From NCBI GenBank assembly GCA_003354225.1, contig PIVH01000669.1, forward strand, positions 1-5,214: a stretch of 5,214 nucleotides of DNA. Reading direction: 5' to 3'. The position numbers were made by a program, and so were the translations under genes. The stretch is from Globobulimina sp. (taxonomy: Eukaryota > Foraminifera > Rotaliida). Below the pieces are notes generated by a model. It was not told where the DNA came from and did not search any database. It was given only the letters and a program-made list of their open reading frames with translations. Positions 1-5,214 of this stretch are shown here, one piece after another. The first letter of the stretch is position 1. Each line of letters opens with the position of its first letter.

Positions 1-1875
1 ATCCATTGTTTACTACTCCATTCAGTAGATGCAGGATATAAAATAAATACAAATCAATTGATGCAATTTAGAACGATGATAAATGCAAATACATATAAAA
101 ATAAATGTAATTCATTTTATATTGACAAACAGTTAAAGCATTTGCAATTATATTTGCTTGCAAAACGGAGACAATTATGGTTAATGAAAGGAAACGATTT
201 TATGAAAATGAATAAGTTCAATAACAGTTTGCAAACCAATCGCAAACAAAACAGATTCGGACAGAAATTTTATTTTTGGGAGTATTTTAAAGATAATAAT
301 CAAAGAGATACTGTTCATAATCCATTGTATAAATATTCAGATTGGTATATTCATAAAAAATATTCGAGTTTAAAACACGAGATATTAAATAATAAAAATG
401 GATATAAATTGAATCATAAACAATATAAGAAATCTCATTTAAAAGCAGTGAATTATATGAATACCATTTATGTTAAAAAAATAATTCAAACGGAAAATAA
501 TTTTGAAAATTATTTAATGAAAAAAAAATTGTTTCAACAACAAAATATTTGGGATCTCAGTAGATATTATTCGATAAATGATGACGACATTATATCCGTT
601 CAGCATATTTTAGCATTAATTTTGTATGTTGATTATGTAAAATTGGCGTATTTTTATCGAAATAGTTTTTATTTGTTGGAGAAAGAAACAGAGAATGACT
701 TTAAACAAAGAAAACGTGAATATTGGCATTTAACAAAATTAATTACGGAATGCATAGAGATTTATGGGGAATGGATATCACATTCGAAATATGATACATT
801 TTACACAGGGATTTGTAATAAGGTTTTATGGCATCAATTATATCCAAATTTTGTAGCACAAATATCTGTTACAACGCAATTATGCGTAGCCTCAATGTAT
901 TGTGATAATAATAATGGATATATCTTAGAATTAACAACTAATTCATGTTCATCTCCGCTTTCATTATTTGTTAAACATTTTAATTGTAATTTTTTGAGGT
1001 ATGATGATTGGTTGATAATTTTAATCAAAATGTTTATAAATTTTGAACAAAATATATATTGAGAATTTGATAATTATCAACCATGAATATGTGATATGTG
1101 ATATTAAAGCTCGTTTGCATATGAATCAGAAATAATTATTGGTGAATGTATTGATATGAGGTCTTTGAGAATATCGTGTATTCGGTCCATACAACATTAT
1201 GAAAATTATTATTGTTTTATTCGAGCAATGAATATGTTCGATAAGGTATTAAATGGACAACGAAAATATTTATTTAATGATAAAACACCGCAAATGGATT
1301 ATAAAATAATCAATAAACTAATTGCTCGGAAAATTGGTAAAAATAAAAATGAATATCCAAAATATGTAAATGATATATTCTGTGCAATAATAAACAATAA
1401 AAAATGTATTACATTAAATATTTATGATATAAATACAATATATTATAAATTAAGAGAATATTTTATCTCATATTCAACCTCAACTATGCGTGATAATGGA
1501 ATATGTGATATTGTATTATTTGAAAATCTGTGCAATTTATGTCCATTTGTTGATATTATTACTGTTAAAATGAGCAATGAAAGAAATATAATGTCTCAAT
1601 ATGTATTAAATATTTTACATACAACTATTTCGTCAATGGGTCATTCGAGATTACAATTAATTAAATTAACAAATGTTGCAAATAAATGTAATGAAAAAGT
1701 TATTAAAATATTTAAAAAGAATATAAATGCAATAAATTGGGACATAACAATTTTAGCTATGAATCAAAAAAAATATAAGAATCAATATCAATTTATAATA
1801 TTTAAACAACAAAAAACAGCAAATCTAGCCACAAAATTTAAAAATGTCTTTAGTCCAAAATTGCAATTACCTTAA
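1..1875 (+). CDS. ADP-ribosyltransferase-like protist protein, 5'-partial, two exons (1..998 and 1110..1875)
   Basis: Frame 1 is open from the left edge, so the true start lies upstream; the TTG/ATG at 58-63 is internal. Removing the intron at 999-1109 gives about 587 residues in window numbering. Seen in order: an N-terminal IHCLLLHS-VD segment (1-10); a Lys/Asn-rich part with an aromatic FYFWEYF patch (90-96) and a W-Y-x-x-x-KYSSLK block (115-125); a domain from about 177 with helices HILALILYVDY (202-212) and KREYWHLTKLITE (238-250), FYTGI (267-271), an ISVTTQ-x-x-VA strand (288-297), GYILEL (306-311) and NCNFLSSF-x-x-ESE (329-340). Family knowledge, recalled and not searched: strand-helix order, an S-x-T-T segment and a late ExE resemble ADP-ribosyltransferase (ART) folds in expanded protist families. 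Inference: E338 and E340 are the catalytic-type pair; a clear substrate-binding Arg was not identified, so activity is uncertain. The C-terminal region (about 350-587) is rich in Ile, Asn and Lys and is unassigned. The protein lacks a visible signal peptide or membrane segment and is probably intracellular. Confidence 0.8.
999..1109 (+). other. Spliceosomal intron, 111 nt, phase 2
   Basis: The donor reads GAG|GTATGA and the acceptor ATATTAAAG|CTC. Unspliced, frame 1 meets TGA at 1060-1062 and three more stops before 1110. Spliced, codon 333 becomes AGC (AG from exon 1, C from exon 2) and the frame stays open to 1873. The joined protein regains a continuous C-x-F-L-S-S-F-x-x-E-S-E-I-I-I-G segment, which is the pattern expected at this point of the family. 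The intron is strongly AT-rich, has no obvious long polypyrimidine tract and has no clear consensus branch point; TTTTAAT at 1018-1024 is a weak candidate. An earlier acceptor, AG at 1062-1063, leads straight to a stop, so 1109 is preferred. Confidence 0.8.
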
Positions 1876-2050
1876 ACTGGACTGAATTGGTTATATGGTG
1901 TTTATTTTTTCTTTCAATGTCTTTTTATTTCCATCTTTCGTTTTTGTTTATATATTATTATTGCGGGCGTTCAACTGAATTAACTCAAAACTTGTCCTTT
2001 AAATCAAAAAAGGTCCGAAAACGAAAATCACTTAATTAGACCACATAATT
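1876..2050 (+). promoter_or_regulatory. Intergenic spacer with T-rich then A-rich tract
   Basis: This 175-base spacer separates the ART-like gene from the membrane-protein gene. Bases about 1901-1950 are pyrimidine-dominated, with runs of six, five and five T. They are followed by a TATATATT-like stretch at 1948-1955, a small GC-rich island (GCGGGCG at 1963-1969) and an A-rich stretch at about 1998-2028. The T-run plus TATA arrangement could be the 3'-end signal of the upstream gene, the core promoter of the downstream gene, or both. No canonical AATAAA is present. No gene is seen here. Confidence 0.3.
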
Positions 2051-3184
2051 ATGTCTGGATTGCAGGTAGAATTACAGTCCGAATTTCATGGAAGTTTGGC
2101 ACAATTATTATATGACGCAAACACAGAATTATTAGAGAAACAAAAGGATGAAATAATCAATGTATTGGGTGGAATAAATAATATCCTTCAAATATATGTT
2201 GCAAACAAACACGAGCTATTAACGACAACTCAGCAAAAGGAGTTAATTGATATAATATCGTCATGCAATGGAGGAGCAATATCAACATTTGCTGTTGAAT
2301 CAATGCATCATCATCAACAATCAACAATTATTTCAGCATCGAATCCATCGATAATCATTGATGCGGCGAATGGTGTAACAAGTCAAGAACAGCACTTACA
2401 GCAATTTGATATATATTTACATACTCGGAATGATTTATATCATAAAATATTCAAAAATATGATTGCAGATAGAATCACAGAGTTTGTATTATCAAAATGG
2501 ATGCTTTTCATCTTTTTAATAATATTTGTATTAATAACATGTATCACCATTCCGTTTCAATTACCAATGTGGAGATTTATTTTATTGATCCTAATGTCTC
2601 TATTTTTAGTGTCGCAGTTATTTGCATTTAATTTAGCAATGACGCGATCTATGTTACTTAGATTTGATTTATTATACAAACTGTTTAATTGTATTGTAAT
2701 ATATGTTTGTTCTGTAAGTTTATTAAGAGAGCAGTTTCATAAAAGTACCAAGACAACGCAGTATGATTCGGTTGATTTACATTTTATAAACACACTGAAC
2801 ATTGCCACTGTGTTTTTAATCTCAAATCATGACGCTTGGAGAATGCCAAATATTTTAAAAGTATTCATCGTATTTCTTATTATTGGGTTATATATTTATT
2901 TTTGGTGCATTGCTTTTTATTCATATAATTTTATTGTGCAGGTCAAATATGAAGATATGTTATGGAATGTCCCAGTGCTCGGAAAGAATTTATCATTGAG
3001 AGGATTATTTATTTCATCGTTATCAAATTTGATAATATTCTTTGCCAAACAAGAATGGAATATGATAAGAGATAAAAATAAATCATCAGTGTATGCTATA
3101 AAACCAAAAATACAATGGATTGTAGATTGGAAACAATATGGAAATGAATATTATAGTATCAAGCAAGAAATACTCATTAAGTAA
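2051..3184 (+). CDS. Multi-pass membrane protein of unknown function, 377 aa
   Basis: The ORF is complete. The ATG at 2051 has A at -3 and follows an in-frame TAA at 2033-2035, so it is the first possible start; TAA at 3182-3184 ends it. Residues 1-145 are hydrophilic and soluble, with a likely helical stretch (about 15-70, rich in Leu/Glu/Gln/Lys), a His/Gln patch MHHHQQ (85-90) and no signal peptide. Hydrophobic segments follow at about 150-169, 174-197, 207-225 and 269-296, with 316-332 and a weaker 247-258 as further candidates, giving four to six membrane passes. Basic and acidic residues separate them, and the tail (333-377) is hydrophilic with several Trp (336, 356, 360). I do not recognise the family: no channel pore, transporter signature or enzyme motif is visible. 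The N-terminal soluble part is probably cytosolic. The gene lies between two unrelated genes on the same strand. See the findings for a possible alternative splice at its last codons. Confidence 0.85.
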   Translation: MSGLQVELQSEFHGSLAQLLYDANTELLEKQKDEIINVLGGINNILQIYVANKHELLTTTQQKELIDIISSCNGGAISTFAVESMHHHQQSTIISASNPSIIIDAANGVTSQEQHLQQFDIYLHTRNDLYHKIFKNMIADRITEFVLSKWMLFIFLIIFVLITCITIPFQLPMWRFILLILMSLFLVSQLFAFNLAMTRSMLLRFDLLYKLFNCIVIYVCSVSLLREQFHKSTKTTQYDSVDLHFINTLNIATVFLISNHDAWRMPNILKVFIVFLIIGLYIYFWCIAFYSYNFIVQVKYEDMLWNVPVLGKNLSLRGLFISSLSNLIIFFAKQEWNMIRDKNKSSVYAIKPKIQWIVDWKQYGNEYYSIKQEILIK

Positions 3185-3291
3185 TGTTGCTCTCTCAGCC
3201 AACGCTAGATATTGTTAAATTATTTGTTAGTATGTAGTAACATTTTCAGTCGTTTGAAGAATGAAAAAATCCTTTTTAATATTCTGTTAGC
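3185..3291 (+). promoter_or_regulatory. Short intergenic/5' leader of the beta-helix gene
   Basis: These 107 bases must hold the 3' end of the membrane-protein gene and the promoter or leader of the next gene. They contain an imperfect 18-base palindrome (3225-3242, arms TGTTA/TAACA), a GTATGT donor-like hexamer at 3230-3235, acceptor-like TTTTCAG ending at 3249 and TTCTGTTAG ending at 3290, and a 9-codon upstream ORF at 3261-3290. No TATA box or polyadenylation signal stands out. Confidence 0.3.
3261..3290 (+). other. Upstream ORF of 9 codons (MKKSFLIFC)
   Basis: An ATG at 3261 with a G at -3 opens a reading frame that ends with TAG at 3288-3290, a single base before the start codon of the secreted beta-helix gene. 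If the mRNA begins upstream of 3261, scanning ribosomes would meet this ATG first, so it could damp or regulate translation of the main ORF. It may equally lie upstream of the transcription start or inside a leader intron, in which case it has no role. No function is claimed for the peptide. Confidence 0.25.
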
Positions 3292-5214
3292 ATGGCAACT
3301 GTGTTTAATGTTTTTGTTGTGATAATATTATGCAAAATATTGCCATCTCTCGGAATTACACTATATTCATCGTGCAATTCGCTGGCTGATGGATTATATT
3401 ATATCAAACCTTTAGAAAATAAGAAGGTAATTCCAGTAGTTTGCAGTAAGGGATACACAATGATTGATCCATCATTAAATTTTGAATCAATTACATCATA
3501 TTTATCCTCATATGATTATTCACGACGATCATCAAATATATTTTCATCGAAATTAAATGATTTTGTAAATTGGAGAGAATGGTGGCTAGCATCAAATGAT
3601 AATACATTATTTACGGTATCACCTGAATGCAATGAATGTTTATTACCATCCACAAACAATGCATACTATGAATCAAATTATTATTTCTGTTTCAAAACAT
3701 TAGCAAATAATAAATGTGATTTACATGATACACAACTGCGTATTTATTGCAATCAATGCGATGATGCACAACATGATAATACAAATTGGTCCAACTGTTA
3801 TCGCATTGCCATGTCTGCAGATCATTTGATTGAAACAGATCATCGCAAATGCGTATCACACACAATTATGGCGAGACCAGCCATGGTAAAAGATAGGACA
3901 TTCTGTACTTGCTATAAACCATCAAACCCAATGCAGTACGAATATGAATATCAAGTAACAACTGATGATTTACCACTTGTTTACTTATCAATGGATATAC
4001 GGAATACATTGCCATTTATTGATGAAAACATTATATTTCATAATACGGATAATAATAACAACCACAACCATGATAATAATATTTATTATTTAACAAACAA
4101 TGATTTTTTATACGGAACGTATCGGATAACGACGCCTGGCGAATATATATTATCCGAAGATATTTATATTAATTTTAATGCACCGACGCGGACAGAAATG
4201 AATGACATAAACTGGTCACCGAATAATTATGATGTTGACAATTTGTATTGGTGGCCATCCATGCAACAACAAGACGAAATAAATGGAGAATATCAAGGAA
4301 TGTATTCCTATCATGGCTTATATACATTAGGTTTCTTTGCTGCGATTACCATCCAATGCAATGATGTTGTGATTAATTTAAATGGTTATTCCATGTCAAT
4401 GACACAAGAGTTTTATGTGCAACAACGCTTTTTTTCATTGATTGAATTATCGGATCGCAATTTTATTGCTGCTCAGGGACCAGCTAATTTAGATCAACTC
4501 GACAATGAATTTTATGCCGCAAATGTTGTGATAAAGAATGGTATCTTAGGACGCAGCTCACATCATGGCATACATGGCAATAATAACAAGAATGTGGTCA
4601 TTAAAGATATGACGATTTCACACTTTGATGTGGCGGGCATTGGATTAAATGGAGCGAATGAGGTAGAAATTATTGACTGTATTGTTGGTCCATCCAATGA
4701 TAACATCCCAGTACTTGGCAGATATACACATGGCAGGGCAATATTGCCTCGCTTGAAACAATTTGTTAACGATTTTGGCGATGAAAGGATACAATTTTCT
4801 GGTCGAGAGATGATACGCATATCAGAATTAGCTGACAGATTAATTAAACAAATGGATATGGCGTATAATTATGTCATAGATGGTGTGGAAGCATCAGAGG
4901 ATGATATTGATTATGCGGATTGGGTGGCGGCTAAGAAATTATTTGTGAATGAGAACGGATATATGGATGCTGGCAGCAGTTATGGCATTGTATTGAATGG
5001 AGAGGGAGCAGCTACATTGGCTATTGGTGCACGAACAGAGAATACACAAAATATTCAATTGTCAAATGTAGAGATTATGGGCATATATAATGGAGCCATT
5101 GAGAAAGTTAAAGGTGTTTCCAATTCCGATGGGGATGCGATAAGAGGCATTTTATCGGATGTTATTGATTGGTTTAATGTGTTAGATGGGGATAATAAGT
5201 ATATTGGTGATGCT
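3292..5214 (+). CDS. Secreted Cys-rich plus right-handed beta-helix protein, 3'-partial (641+ aa)
   Basis: The frame is open to the right edge with no stop, so the C-terminus is missing. The ATG at 3292 has A at -3 and G at +4 and lies five codons after an in-frame TAA (3277-3279). Residues 1-21 form a hydrophobic signal peptide, with likely cleavage after SLG. Residues 28-207 hold twelve cysteines and a DGLYYIKP...PVVC start (33-51) followed by NWREWWLA (93-100); this resembles fibrinogen- or GON-type extracellular domains at low similarity. An Asn/His-rich linker follows (251-263). A GTYRITTPGEYILSEDI entry motif (275-291) leads into a right-handed beta-helix with DVVINLNGYS (358-367), NVVIKNGILG (411-420), HHGIHGNNNKNVVIKDMTI (424-442) and VAGIGLNG (447-454). 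A mostly helical insert (about 475-555) precedes further coils (562-598). Such beta-helices bind or cleave polysaccharides; no catalytic residues can be assigned here, so a surface or carbohydrate-binding role is inference. One N-x-S sequon (N165) is visible in the Cys-rich part. Confidence 0.88.
   Translation, partial: MATVFNVFVVIILCKILPSLGITLYSSCNSLADGLYYIKPLENKKVIPVVCSKGYTMIDPSLNFESITSYLSSYDYSRRSSNIFSSKLNDFVNWREWWLASNDNTLFTVSPECNECLLPSTNNAYYESNYYFCFKTLANNKCDLHDTQLRIYCNQCDDAQHDNTNWSNCYRIAMSADHLIETDHRKCVSHTIMARPAMVKDRTFCTCYKPSNPMQYEYEYQVTTDDLPLVYLSMDIRNTLPFIDENIIFHNTDNNNNHNHDNNIYYLTNNDFLYGTYRITTPGEYILSEDIYINFNAPTRTEMNDINWSPNNYDVDNLYWWPSMQQQDEINGEYQGMYSYHGLYTLGFFAAITIQCNDVVINLNGYSMSMTQEFYVQQRFFSLIELSDRNFIAAQGPANLDQLDNEFYAANVVIKNGILGRSSHHGIHGNNNKNVVIKDMTISHFDVAGIGLNGANEVEIIDCIVGPSNDNIPVLGRYTHGRAILPRLKQFVNDFGDERIQFSGREMIRISELADRLIKQMDMAYNYVIDGVEASEDDIDYADWVAAKKLFVNENGYMDAGSSYGIVLNGEGAATLAIGARTENTQNIQLSNVEIMGIYNGAIEKVKGVSNSDGDAIRGILSDVIDWFNVLDGDNKYIGDA
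4042..4080 (+). repeat. Low-complexity Asn/His-coding tract
   Basis: AAT/AAC/CAC/CAT/GAT-rich codons encode the N-T-D-N-N-N-N-H-N-H-D-N-N linker (residues 251-263) of the beta-helix protein. It separates the cysteine-rich domain from the beta-helix entry motif and is probably a flexible, length-variable linker produced by trinucleotide slippage. Confidence 0.6.

Noticed and set aside
834-1028. 64-codon ORF on the - strand
   Set aside because: It lies antisense to the ART-like exon, crosses the intron donor and has no recognisable protein features; AT-rich coding sequence readily gives such shadows.
1060-1062. TGA as a true stop or as a pseudogene-making mutation
   Set aside because: It sits inside a region with GT-AG borders whose removal rebuilds the expected protein pattern, so an intron explains it better than a broken gene.
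1042-1134. A frameshift into frame 2 bridging the two ORFs
   Set aside because: Frame 2 is open here and reads plausibly, but it needs two compensating shifts and does not yield the C-x-F-L-S...ExE continuity that splicing gives.
3225-3242. Imperfect palindrome TGTTA...TAACA as an operator or terminator hairpin
   Set aside because: The arms are only five bases with a mismatch, AT-rich, and expected by chance in this composition.
3181-3249. Intron from GTAATG to TTTTCAG giving the membrane protein an extra hydrophobic tail
   Set aside because: The frame then runs only about 24 codons to a TGA, overlapping the signal-peptide region of the next gene in another frame; the unspliced stop at 3182 is simpler.
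4563-4820. 85-codon ORF on the - strand
   Set aside because: It is antisense to the well-supported beta-helix domain, and its Ser/Pro/Leu-rich translation looks like the complement of Gly/Asn/Asp codons.

Overview
The window looks like a compact, AT-rich nuclear genome of a single-celled eukaryote. Three things point that way: two open frames that only make sense joined across a 111-base GT-AG intron; signal-peptide, cysteine-rich ectodomain architecture; and no Shine-Dalgarno sites, with A at -3 before both visible start codons instead. From memory, not from a search, the first gene resembles a large protist family that I associate with Reticulomyxa-like (foraminiferal) proteins. Gene spacing is very tight (about 110-180 bases), so a giant-virus genome or another compact protist cannot be excluded from the sequence alone.

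Layout, all on the + strand. (1) Bases 1-1875 hold the 3' part of one gene. It is open from the left edge, interrupted by an intron at 999-1109, and stops at 1873-1875. The protein has a Lys/Asn-rich N-terminal part, an ADP-ribosyltransferase-like domain whose putative ExE motif lies just after the splice junction, and a C-terminal region of unknown function. (2) Bases 1876-2050 are a spacer that switches from T-rich to A-rich. (3) Bases 2051-3184 encode a complete 377-residue multi-pass membrane protein of no family I recognise. (4) Bases 3185-3291 are a short spacer with a 9-codon upstream ORF and several plausible splice sites. (5) From 3292 to the right edge runs the longest gene of the window, 641 codons with no stop. 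It encodes a secreted protein with a signal peptide, a cysteine-rich fibrinogen/GON-like domain, an Asn/His-rich linker and a right-handed beta-helix domain carrying a helical insertion.

No rRNA, tRNA, CRISPR array, insertion sequence or long repeat was seen. The three genes share no obvious pathway. The first product is probably intracellular, the second sits in a membrane and the third is secreted or at the cell surface. The strongest observations are the intron that rebuilds the ART-like domain and the ectodomain-plus-beta-helix architecture of the last gene.
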